Shown here in pieces: positions 37,501 to 51,000 of a stretch of 64,000 nucleotides of DNA (position 1 is the first letter of the stretch; each line of letters starts with the position of its first letter). This DNA is from Leptidea sinapis (Eukaryota; Arthropoda; Insecta; Lepidoptera; Pieridae), in NCBI RefSeq assembly GCF_905404315.1, contig NC_066286.1, positions 6,579,501-6,643,500 of the forward strand, in the 5' to 3' direction. The notes under the pieces were generated by a model. That model saw only the letters and a list, made by a program, of their open reading frames with translations, was not told the DNA's origin and made no database searches. Both the position numbers and the translations under genes were made by a program.

Positions 37501-40500
37501 TGAAGGGCGCCGTAGCTAGTGAAACGACTGGGCTAATGAGACTTAAGGCGACACTAAATGCAGGCGACCTTGAGCGATATGAGTTCACGGCTCCTATGTT
37601 ACGAAGCCAATATTTTCCAAATTAACATTTTAACAGGCGCAAACAGTTAATTGCTTACAATCCTCATTGATTACTAATCTTAATAAATCTACCAACACAA
37701 AAAAGTAAAAGCTATAAGAACAACTTTTATAAGAGCAGTATACTAAAGAAATGCATCATGCCGAGAAAAAACCTGTTTACCTGCAAACAAAACTGGTAAT
37801 TCATAATAGCTCTGGAGTGTTAAGTTTAACTAACAGCAAGCATTAGCAACCTACAAGTAAGACTTAAGGGTATGTGTAACATGATAAAGTAGTGTTCATA
37901 GCTCCAAATGCTATATTTTCACCACAAAACTTGTCTAAAAACACCTTGTTTGCGTGTTTTCTGCTTACTCTTCGCCTTAACATCTTATGTCTCAAAATGA
38001 CAAGAGCAATTTTGAGTGCAATCAATATTACTGAGCGACACTGCTTTTCAATGCGTAGGGCGTCACTGACCATTTAGCGCAAACCTTCTGGTAAACAAAA
38101 AGCTACTATAGAATATAATAATAAAAACAAATCCTGAGGAAATACGGAGATACATACAAATTGTATAGTTATATAATCTTATTACATTACATAAATAATT
38201 AAATATGTGTTTAAATTATAATAATTATAATTTAAATTATGACTCAGTTTTACTCACGCACATCGGACTTTCTCGTAATAATACTGACTAAAGATTTTAT
38301 GTTTAAAATATTTTTTTTTAAACTCTTGTGATAACTGAACTTAAAGACGGTATTGTCAATAATTTACATAATTCACAAATCTAGATAGAAAAAAATAGCG
38401 GCCAACTGTTACCATCTATTTCCAATAATGCACGCACACTAAAACAAAGTGACTGTCGCGAGTGTAAGACGTAGCTGTCATGCACACTATAGTAATAACG
38501 GGCCTGTTGTCATTCGTTGCCTAGCAGCAACATATAATAATAAAGGTTATCTGTAAATGCTGCGGGGGTATTCAACCTAATTCGTTATTATTTTTTTAAA
38601 TAATAAAATATAATAAAAGTATCTATGTATTTACTATAATATTCTCGAATTGTCGGGAACGGTTAGATCACAGATCGTTGCGTAGAGATGTCGCTTCATT
38701 GTGTGTCTTCTACCGCATTTATCACGGGGAGTGTTCCGAAGAGCTGTTACACCTGCTCCATTCCTGCCGCCGAATTCCACCTTCGCACGACACCACACAA
38801 ATTAGGATATCATCCCCATTATCTGAATGTGTGGCGGTCCTCCACAGTGCTACTTTTCAAGGAGCTTTCCTCCACGTACTACCTTCCTTGTTCGGTGTTT
38901 CCGGGACGATACGACATGGGTACCTTCAAAAAAGGCGCGTACACCTTCCTTAAAGGCCGGCAACGCTCCTGTGATCCCTCTGGTGTTGCAAGAGAATGTG
39001 GGCGGCGGTAATCGCTTAACGCCAGGGGACCCGTACGATGGTTTGTCCTCCTTTTATTAAAAAAATATTTTTTTTACACAAATAAAATTTGAAAAACAAA
39101 ATTTTATGAACGATGCGGGATTCGAACCCACGACCTCTGGCGTTCCGTGCCGGTGCTCTAACCAAGTGACCTGCAGAACTGAACTGTAGATGAAGCCCCA
39201 ACCTGAGAGTTGAACATAGCAAACAGAATTTTATAACGAGGCGGTACTCGAACGGTTAGCTCAGTTGGTTACAGCACCGGCACGGAACGCCGGAGGTCGT
39301 GGGTTCGAATCCCGCATCGTTCATAAAATTATGTTTTTCAAATTTTTTTTGTGTATTAATCATAGAAGTAAGGGTTATCACTTTAAAAACATATTGTTTA
39401 TATTTTTTTATTGTTTTGCCCAGAGAATGAACAAGCCCCAAACCCAATGTTTGAATCATATTTAATCATATAAAAACAAAAACAGAGCAAAACAAGAAAC
39501 ACTAATCGAGTAGTTATCGTCGCGGTACATAAATTATTGATCAGTGCTTGATGAATGCATTAAACAGTTGCATTTGTTTCGCATTTATTATGAATCCATT
39601 AGCAATGTTTTTAAGCCGTTCACTTATTTACTTCTCTATTCCGTTTTCAACAGTTATAAATATTTAATTTTATTTATATACAATAATAATTGTGTGGACG
39701 ATTCGAGATTCGAACCCGCGCTTCTCGCCACAATTCGATAGATGAACAAACATACCAAGATTCATGCATAGTAGATAGTACGTATTCATACACGGTTGAA
39801 ATATTGTATAAGTATAATATAGTTAAAATAAATTCTTGTAGTGGGTAAGAGCGAGAGATAACACGAGAGGCGCGGGTTAGAGTCCAGCATCGTCCACGAA
39901 TTTTGGTACAAATTAAATTTGTAGAAACAAAAAGGTTTTCTGCTAGGTCTTCCTCTATACACCGCACGGCATGTTAATGTATACACAAAGGGTACTCACC
40001 ATCTCGTCGTACATGGTCTTGGTGTCGGCGTTACAGTCGTAAGCCGCGTCGTACGTGAACAGCTTGTCCTCCCCCTTGGGGTTGTACACCTGCACGGCGC
40101 CGCGCTCCGGCCACACCTTCACCACCTGCACACCACACTACAATACAGTAATAGAACAGTACCTACTTTAACTTCATACTAGAGCGCCCGAAACGACGCA
40201 CGCACACATACACACGATATACAACCGCTGTAGTCCGACAACTTCGTGCGCGACCGTCTCACGGGGTGGCAGACGGTGGCAGGGACGGAGTACTAAAATA
40301 TCAGCAGGTAGCGGGTGGTGTTGCGGGGAAGGGCAACGTTTAAGACTGCCGGAACTAGTCTATAAACCCCTAGAATGGTCGCGCACGAAGTTGTCGGACT
40401 ATAAGCAATCTTAGGGAGACAAAACTATTGAGTGCCATGCCGTACGTGTGGGCAAGTCGGTCGCGGGAGACCACGTACGACATTCGTTGGAGATTTATTG

Positions 40501-41957
40501 AAAAAAGGAAAAGTCCGAAGCACCCGGAACCGGCGAGCATTTATGAAAAGAGTAATGTATGTAGAGGAAGGTTTATTGGGAATAGAAGTGGCGTCCTGTT
40601 ATCTGTGCCCATCTCAACAGGAAAAAGGCGTGAGTGTGTGTGTGCTAATGCCCACGTCTAAGCGTAGTAAAATCGACATATAACTTATCCTGTGTTACTA
40701 ATAAACGCGAAGTAAAGTTATTCCAAATTTAAAACTTTTTCTATCTTACTTATAAACGCAGTGTAAAGTTACTCCAACTATAAAATTACTACTCCCTGTT
40801 ATGTAATTCTGTAGTGACAAAGATAAGGACAAAAAGTTTTATACTTGGAATAACTTTACATCGCGTTTATAACACAGTTTGTCTTTGACAGAGAAAACAT
40901 ATTGGAACTGCCTGTTAACAAGTTCACAGCTTAAGGCTGGGGACCGAGCCGATGGCCTTGAGGAATCGAAATCGTCTACAATTATCCGTCAATTTCCCCT
41001 ACTTTTGACTGTGGCTTAGTAACAGAGAGATCAGCCACAGATGACTCAACAAATATAGCTCCCCCCGATAAAGACGACAGACAAAACGATGACGTGTCAA
41101 TGAAACGAAATGCGCCTCCACAATCGGCGATTACACGCGACCACGATTGTGTGGAGGACTTATTCGCTTCTAGTCGCAGATTATCGTCTATAATTGTCAT
41201 AGTGATCGCGGCGATCGGTGACATGTAAGGTTTTCGGGCAAGCATTAAAGAAATCGCGTGTAGTTGCGTGCGCATGCCCATACGATCACCGGTCATTTAT
41301 TCACTGGAGGACACTATAAGGTGAGCGGTATGTACGGGTACATACTTCGCCTCGTAGCGGCGTTGTTTTGTTTTACTTTTATTTACATAGAGCGACTACG
41401 ATGCAATGACTGGGTGGTCAAATGAAGAAACATTTATATTCATAGAACTTTATCAGATTATCACAATTGTTGCATTCTGAAATTAAATGATATGAAACTC
41501 CACGTCCATCTTGAAGGACTGCCGCTGAATAAACGGACTATCGTATGCTTACAAGATGATCAACTATCGGACTATCATATGCTTACAAGATGATCAACTA
41601 TTAAATTGCTGGTGACAGACGATCATGGCCGATAGTGGAAAGGAGGCTTAACAGCTCCGTGCGTGCGTAAATTGAAAGAACCGACGTCACTAGTAAACAA
41701 TTAGGACCATCAAACCATGACAATCACAAATAATCGATTGCATTATGTACGTACTCGTAAACATTAAATCTGGCGACATTATAATAGGTACTATCTACAG
41801 GGTATTTTTCTCCAAAATATGAGAAAAAAAAAATATAATTACATCGGCAATAAGAAATTTAAGACAATGTTTCGTTTCGTTTAATTTAAAAGTTGAAGAG
41901 ACTGCCGATATTTGTTATAATTGTAGAATTTAAAAAAAAAAACAAATTATTATTTTC

Positions 41958-42009
<52 letters not shown>

Positions 42010-45000
42010 CATACATATATATATATATATATATATATTTTATGGAATAGGAGGACAAACGAGCGTACGGGTCACCTGGTGTTAAGTGATCACCGCCGTC
42101 CACATTCTCTTGCAACACCAGAGGAATCACAAGAGCGTTGCCGGCCTTTAAGGAAGGTGTACGCGCTTTTTTGATACAGCTCTCATATTTTTTGTTGGGG
42201 GAGGGGGGGTGGGGGGATGGCCTCCGGTCCTCGACACTAACCTATGCGAAACATAGCGGCACTAGGCCTATTTATCAAACAAAAACACAATTTCAACGAT
42301 GTACAGTAGTCAGTATATAGGTACAGGTACACATTGAACTTTTCACTAAATCTTATAAATTTCATTTATATGAATATAAAGATTTTTGATATTTGTAATA
42401 GTTACGCCCCGCATCTTTGTCAAATTTCGCGCGAAAATTTAAAAGCATTTTAGAGTAAAGTACATTATCAGTTTCTGACATGTTTCGACAGGAATGTTTG
42501 CCCATGCCTCACAAAAAGCTTCATTAAGTTCATCTAAAGTTGTGGTTCTATAAGTGGCAACTTTTTTTTTTAATTCGTGCCAAAGGTGCTCGATTGGGTT
42601 GAATTCCGGGCTATTTGCTGGCCTTTCTAGCACTGATACCGACCACTGACTGTTAAGAAACGACTTGACTGAACGGGCGGTATGTTTCGGGTGGTTATCA
42701 TGCGGAAACGTCTATATAGGGAAGCATAGTTTCCTCTAATATTGCCTTGTATTGATGTTGGTCTAAATTACCCTGAACTTTCCTCACAGGTCCCACTCCA
42801 CGTCCAGAAAATGAACCCCACATTTTAATGTTTCCACCGCCATGTTTCACCTGCTTTTTTGTGAATCTTGGATTCATTTCCGCTTTTACAGGACGCCGTA
42901 CGTATTGCCTTCCATCTGAAGAAATCAAATTAACCTTGGTCTCGTCAGAGAATAATACATGTTGCCATTGGGCGTAGGTCCAATGTCCATATTTACGTAC
43001 AAACGTCAAACGTGCATTTCTATGTTCTTTCTTCAACAACGGTACTTTGCGAGCCACTCTTCCGAACAACCCTGCTTCTTCCAGACATCGTCTAACGGTC
43101 CTCGCTGATACACCGGCTCTTTCGTCCGCCCCAAACACTTCGTGTTTAATTAAAACAGAACCTAGAAACGGATCTTTCTTAGCTAACCTGGTTATCATTC
43201 TATCTTCTTGCGGAGTTGTTTTTCTCGATTTTTTTTTCTGGGCACATTTAAAGCAGTGTTGTTGTGCCTGAAATGTTGCACTGCATTGCATACTATAGTT
43301 TTTGAAAAAATTAAATATTCTGCTATCCTTCGGTACACTCGACAAACCTCATGATGATTTATAGTAGTGTTGCATCGCAACTTTTATTTTTGCCCATTTT
43401 TCTTCAAAATAGTTTTCAAAACTTAAAATTAATAATCTTGATTGCCGCCAAAACTACTACGAAGCAATAGGAAAAGAAATAAAAAAATATTGATATTCAG
43501 ATTTTGAAAATAGAACTCAATATCTCAGTGTCCGTAATTAAATGACCAGCCAGCATTTTTTGAAGAAATAGCACTATGATAATCTATCAGCTATACTGTA
43601 AGGAGTTTTAATGTTTAGGAAGTTGTTATTGTTTGTGTAATCGGGCACATAAATGACTAATTATACTTACATGTAAGGGATATGGAATCTTGTTTAGACT
43701 CGTTGGAAAATAAAAAATAAATTCACAATTTGCTTTAACTAGAGAGTGTCCCTAATTAGTTGACCACGACTGTAGAAGTTACAAATTTAATGAACAGATT
43801 CACAAAATATTGTAAGCTGGAGTGATTTCATGATGCTGTTATTGTTATAGTTGCCTCATCGAAAATTACGCGGTTGTTTTCAGAAACCCAAAAGAACTTT
43901 AACATACAAAATTGAATAGACATAATTTCCCGGACATTTTAATAATCAAACGAGTGTGGATTGAGTAAGGTGAGCCCTTGTTGTGCAAATCTACCATTAT
44001 TATAATATTTACGACGAACCTCAGTATTATTATTGCACTTATTGTTTAATTGTCATTTTCAGAGTATCCTGTTTAGTTAAAGTTGAACTCATAAAAAGTT
44101 TAGTTGCAATTCTTTGCATATTACCTCCATTGTTAATGCACTTTTAAGACTCGTGAAACATTTTAACCTGAATGTCAGGAATCGTCAAACTTCTGGTTAG
44201 CAGGACTGATGATGTCAGATATTGGCTAACCTATTCGTACGATTACTGAAGAAAAACTAAACTGTTATCGAATAATTTAGTTTATTTTATACATCACATA
44301 TTGGTATTAATAAAATACAGTGAGCTCTCACAACACGATCCGTGAAAAAGAAAAAAAAAACAAATAAGTATGTTACGAAATTCAAAATTCATATATGGCA
44401 TTATTTATCAGAATCCAGAAAATTGCAGTATGATTTGAGTAATGAGTACAGCTAATACGTATACCGTTAACACAATATTAATTAGAGTCATTAAGTAATT
44501 ACCAAATGTTACTAATTAGGTTCATTATTAAACAAATTTAGTATTTACAAGTGATTATTTACACATCATTTCGTAAATTAATTACGGGTTATTTGCTATT
44601 GTTAATACTACAACTAATAATTAACCCATCACCACATTAAACTTTCTTAACCCTTCAGCGCACCACTGTTTAGTAAGACCCCAGAACCGAGTTCCAGACC
44701 TGCATAGGACCATCAAAGCCATTCTTCTTCTCCTTGGGACTCTTTGTAGACAAGCGCTCGAACCATTTCTTTTCGGTGCGCAATTTCTTCACCTAGTAAC
44801 AGATCCTGATTTGAAACATTCATGAATATAATTTACTGTCATCGTATAGGTACACATACGACACAAAACATGAAAAAATAAAGACCACAGAAAACTTTCT
44901 GATCATTTCTGACCACAGAAAATTATAAAAAGAAAACATATTAAAGTTATCTTCAACTAATGTACTTGAAAGACTGTTATTAGACATCATATTATATTAA

Positions 45001-48000
45001 TTATTGAACTGCACTGGGAACATTTCTTGCGCAGTCTCTTCTCTCCATTTTCCACTCACCATTCCTTTCGAAACGATAGTAGCGATTTAACTGACGTCCA
45101 AAAGAAATCTTAGGAAAACACTTAAATAATAAGACTTTTATGACGTTCTCTAGTTGGGAATACTTCCGCCATAGATCAGTAATAAAGCTTATGTGAATGT
45201 TTTAAACAATTTATTTTTCTTTATTGAAACGGCTTTTATACGTATGTACATGTCAGCCCCATTATAATCTAAGTACATTAAAAAAATAAAAAAAAAATAA
45301 CTTAACAAACCAAAAAAAAAGTTAATAAAATCAAAAGCAAGTTATATCTATAGTGTTCAAACAATAAGACTTATGGATTCAAACAGACTTATGGCATCCT
45401 TAGATGCAGGGCGGGCAAGTATATTTACAAACATGCCCGTATCAAATCTGTTCAAACCCATAAGTTTATTACAATTGTGTCTCTACTAGACTGAAATCGG
45501 ACACATTCCTTTAACAAGTGCTCAACGTTTTAAACAATAATTTATGACATTCTAGAAATGAATAGTAAAAAAGAGCAACAAAAGATTTTTGAACGGAACG
45601 TGATGCGAAACACCAACAATTAGTAATAAATGCTTATCGTAAAAAGTTGTATATGTTCTGTTACAATGCTCTATTAGCTTCAAACATAACACTTGTTACA
45701 CCTTTTGTACATTTAAAAATATTGTTAAATCATTCATACAGCGATAGTGAACACAAAGGGCATAATAAAATAGGCCAAGTTTCTGATAAACATGTTTTAA
45801 GCTACAAAGTGGTGATTGGTGTGTGTATGCGTACATATTTGCATACTCTCTGACTTAACGTATTGTGGATAACTGGATAGCAAGGAGGACGAGTCAACCA
45901 GAGAGCTATGGAAAGAAGCATACCCAATAGGGTAAAACAAACAATGTTTTGAGCAAGATATAATAAACACAGGATTTTTTTACTGATAAAAGAGAAATGA
46001 GCAAAACTGAATCAAATTTACAAATAGTACAGAATACAATTTAGTGAATGGTAGAAGACGAAATATCTAGCAGCAAAAAATATTTCGGAGCCGCCTATTT
46101 TTATGTTTCGAGCGCTCGAAATCAAAGTCGAGTAGGTTGAGAATAATTTCTGTCACAAACGACAAGATTTTGCATTATATGTGACAGATGTCACATAATA
46201 ACAACGTAAGTAATACGTTTTAAAATAACATCTTACTTACTAAATAATTGGTGATACCCATCAGTATTTTTTTTTTCAAGAATCCGGAGCGATAAACTTA
46301 CTTCTCATCATGAAAATAATAATAATATTTGTTAAAGTAATTAATAAGTACTATTTTATAATTCGGTTTCTGCAGATATCCGCAGAAATATATATGCGAG
46401 AAATGAAAGGTAAGGAAAATTCGTCGGTGACATTATTATTCTCGACCACTCGCTTTTTAAGGGGCATAAATTATGTCATGAGGAGTTAAAAGAGGATGAA
46501 GGGGGTCCTAAAGTTTCACTGCGAGATTGAATCAGAAATGAGGAGATCCGTAGGAGAACCAAAGGCACCGAAATAGCCCAAACGATTGTGAAACTGAAGT
46601 GGCAGTGGGCAGGGCACATAGTTCGACGGACAAATGGCCGTTGGGGCAGAAAAGTCCTCGAAGAGCGACCACGTATCGGAAAACGCAGTGTTGGTAGGCC
46701 CCCCACAAGAAGGACCGACGATCCATCTTGACCAGTTGGTTAAGATCGCCTGAATACGTTGGATGAGCGCAGCGCAGGACTGATCTTCGTGGATATCTTT
46801 GGGGGAGGCATTTGTCCGTCAGTGGACGTCTTCAAATAATTCAATAAATTTAAACTACATAAGTACCAGCCGTAACAAATCCGATCATATGTTTAGGCTT
46901 TAGGAGGTTGCATAAAACGATCTAAGACTGTCACTTTTTATACTTTGGCTGAAATCTTCACTCAACTACTTGTAAAGCTAGTTAATAAAAATTAGTACTA
47001 ATAGATGCTACTAATTTTTATTATTGTGTAACAATATTTATGACCAGACTAATTATTATCGTTTTGTTAGACTCCGTTGGCGTGACCGTTTATTGCGAAC
47101 GCATTACTCGCGGGTCACGTAGCAGTATTATAATAATAGATTACAGAAAAAAGATATAGCAAATAAATGACAAACAACATAGATTCAGGAGTAGGTACTT
47201 ATGTATTATGATGAACTGAACCATGCTTTGTTGTACATAACGTCGAATCGGGGGCGAAGCACCCGCATTCTCCCAACATCGGGGCTATTTGCGTTTAAGT
47301 GACAAAAAGATGAGGCAATTGTTGCGAGCAACGAGAGGTTAACGTACTTGTCTCAGCTCTTCTACTTTGCAACAAAAACCAAACAAAAATAAAACTGTCT
47401 CGAACTAAATACCGAGCGGTTTCAATCTATAGTTGTAGATGCGGTAAACGGTTTTTTGATTTTATGGTGTTAAATTTAATTTATTTTAAATCAGTAATAT
47501 CCTCTTTGAAGCTGTAAGTAACTGTATAGAAAGACGAAGGGTTTTTTTGAGTGAATCATGCGAATAATAGGAGCGGTGTCATATCAATCTATTTGAAGTC
47601 ATCTTACGAATATTTTCTTATACATGCAATACTTACTGAAAAAGCAACCTAGACCGTTTGTTGATACGATCGCGATGTTCCATAATCAGATTTTTTGTTA
47701 CATATTTTATATAATACTAGCTGACCCAGCAAACGTTGTATTGCCGATATTAAAATCGCGATACAAAAGTAAATGTTGATCGTAGATGGGTGAAAATTTG
47801 AAGTTGTATGTATTTTTTAATGCTGACTCATAATAATCAAATTTAAAAAAAAATATCAAAAAAATTAAAAAAAAAAAACGTGTGGAGCAACCTTAACATT
47901 TCGGGGTTGAAAAATAAATGTTGTCCGATTCTCAGACCTACCCAATATGCACTCAAAATTTCATGAGAATCTGTCAAGCCGTTTCGGAGGAGTTCAATGT

Positions 48001-51000
48001 TTAACACCATGACACAAGAATTTTATATATTAGATGGTTCCTTCTGGAATATAATTGAAATATATTGTAGTGCAGCCGTTGATAGCTGACACATCATTGA
48101 ACGATAATATATTAATTAAAAAACGAAATAAATTTATAACTTCTCGCTTTATGATTGAGATACGCTTACAATGGGTAGAACATTAATACCTAATATTCTA
48201 CAAGCAAGCTTAGTTCGAAGAATGCAGTTGTGTAACTGTAGTACCTGCCTACATTACTAAGTATAATTTTTGACAATTATTATAATACGAACATATTACA
48301 TTTATGTTGAATACGTTGGATGAGGGCAGCGCAGGACCCATCGTCGTGGAAATCTTTGGGGGATGCTTTTGTCAAGCAGTGGACGTCTTCCGGCTGATGA
48401 TGATGAAACATATTATGTTGTACATCAATAGGTTTGGTTCGATAGACTGTTGATGTTGAACTTTAACCTAATTATTCAGTGAGAGTCTCTTTAGCAGTCG
48501 AGAACCTCGCTCTAAGTAGTTTGATAATTTGTCCAGCTCGGCTTTCACGACATTATCACCACACGGGATATTCAGAGAATGACAAGCACAATTTTATGCT
48601 TAGCTAGGACTATTGTCAAGTCATTGTAGAGCTAAGAGCACGACCGTTTTCATGAATATACATACATAAAGAGACGATGGATGAAAGTAGACAACACAAA
48701 TATCGACGTAGACAGTAGAATCCGCGATCCGGTCGGGGATGTAATAAAGGAAGCTTAAGTACGTACCAAGAACAAGACAATATGACGTAGGTACAGTGCC
48801 GTACTTTGTTTTTCTAGCAAGGTAGGCACTGTAGATCTATCTAGCCGTAGTTGCGCTTTATTCCAACAGTACAACATAAGTTGTATGAAACACTGTTTGT
48901 TTCGTATATGCAATCTGTATACTGTCCACCGTTGATAGTAAATTAACTTTAACACTAGTGCTACTTATATTTATTTGGGTTCATAAAGATGTAGGCACTG
49001 CCTAATTGCCTATATGACATGCACGTCCCTGTGTAGATATGCCTTTCATACTTTGATGGTAGTTGAAGAAACCCGGCAAAAATGCCAAGACTCACCTGAG
49101 AGACGAATGTGATTGTATATGTGAATAATCTATTAATATTTTTTTTAAACGTATTGTTCTGTAAATTAATACCACCCATATTCCATATTATGCTTTCCGT
49201 CTACAGGATAAGTACAGAAGGGTGGAAAATAAGACAACCTACACACTCGTGCACACGACGTTTTTAAATACAATTGTGGGAAATAGTGAAAACAAATCAA
49301 AGGTTTATTTCAACATACTTTCAGATAATGGCGCGTTTTTGCAACTGGACTTTTTTTTTACAACGAAACTAGGCAACGGGCTCATTTGCATATATAGTCT
49401 ATTAGATTTTTGACAATTGTTGATAGGAAAATAATTAAATTAAAAATGTTAAGTTAAAATATATGTAATAAACAACCATTTAAAATAACTTAGAAAATTA
49501 AATGCACATACAGACTCATTAATTTTTCCTCGTATAAAATCTATCAGACTTTATTGTATGTATGAAACTCTTTGCTGCTAACTTAAAATTGACTAATAAA
49601 TTTTAAACTTAACCAATGTTAACCTCGTAAAAGACTGTCACGACAGCGTTAAAGAAAGACGCTTATGCCTCTGAATGTACGCAATGTTTAACCACTGTAT
49701 TTAAAAAAAAAAAAAAAGTAAACTACACACCATACGTCTATTCCGGCGCATCGGTGGTGCAATAAATCGCGTTCCTGTCGCTTTATGCCTAAATACGGGC
49801 ACGTTGTGCCGCGTATGGACGAAACGACCCAGTTACCGCACGCACCGGGTCAAGTACCATCAGGCTTTCGGTGCTATTGGTATTAGCACATCTTCGTTTA
49901 TATAGAGCTTTCACTGCATAAAAACTCTTTAAATAATAAATTAATAAAAATGCATAATCTGAATAGGCTATCAAGTACCTAAATATTTTATTTGTCTGAC
50001 TTAGCGTAAATTTACGTAAGGGTCGTTTAAACACGAAACTATTCTGGTAATATGATAACGAGAGTTCGATTATCACATTGATAAATAATATTTTAATCCA
50101 AATAGAGGTGTTTTCATACTCCTATAAGATTTTGCGTAAAATATTCAGTTGACTGCCAATTATCACCATTGAAAATAATGTTATGTTAAAGACTGAAGTG
50201 CAGATAAAATAATTTCATTTTCAGTTCATCTTACCAATAGTCAATAAGTGTCTAATTCATGTCATCTTGCAGAAAGGCTCGTACACATTAATCATTGGTA
50301 AACATTTGTTTTGCATTGGGTTTTAAAGTAAAACATCAAACATAATAGTTCAGAAATCTTTCATCAGTTTATAAATAATTTCAACCACACTTTAAATATC
50401 TCATGTGGTGAAAACTTCATGAATTATCATCCGCATGTTTTCAGGATTGTTTGTGAAGTGTGTAGGTGTTCCTTAGTAACTATTACAAGATTTAAGTAAT
50501 CTCTCAGAAATGTATGGCAAGGGACCAATGTATTTTTTATTCTACCAGATGTTATTAATGCAGTGTATACTGTGCATGTACATATGTATATTAGATATAT
50601 AGCTATGCCACCATAGCAAAACACTGCAAATAAATAATAGCCTATATAAGGGTACTCAGACCTTCATTGAATTAATGCTAATATATGTAAACAGCATTGC
50701 ACACATGTACATTATGTGACAGGAAAATATTATGTTCACATGATTAATTAAAAAAACAGGCTGTGGATAGTAGAAGGTACACTAAGTGACAAGATTTATA
50801 TATTACAGGTACCTTCAACCCTTTATTCTGCAATGACCCAGGTTTTATGTTTTACCATTAACATAAAAAATTAATTTGTCTATTTTGAAACAAGTTCGAA
50901 CTGCGAAAACATCAGTGGTTTATCGAAATATTCATAAGCGATAAACATCACCGTAATTGTTAATATTATCGATCGTAAGGATTTTGAGTGGCATTGCCTT

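Larger units (their letters stand above)
39066..39415. mobile_element. Palindromic element with two inverted tRNA-like units
   Basis: Left arm: acacaaataaaatttgaaaa, then a minus-strand tRNA-like unit (39108-39172). Middle: gatgaagccccaacctgaga and gttgaacatagcaaacaga. Right arm: a plus-strand tRNA-like unit (39250-39322), then caaattttttttgtgtatta and ggttatcactttaaaaacat. The two arms are largely complementary. The arrangement explains the half-deleted copy at 24158-24415. Confidence 0.7.

Noticed and set aside
39016..39465. Small proteins reading RGFESRIVHKI
   Set aside because: They are translations of the tRNA-like repeat and recur wherever it does.
41893..42174. Tyrosine/isoleucine-rich protein
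   Set aside because: Translation of the (TA)n microsatellite followed by a LINE end.
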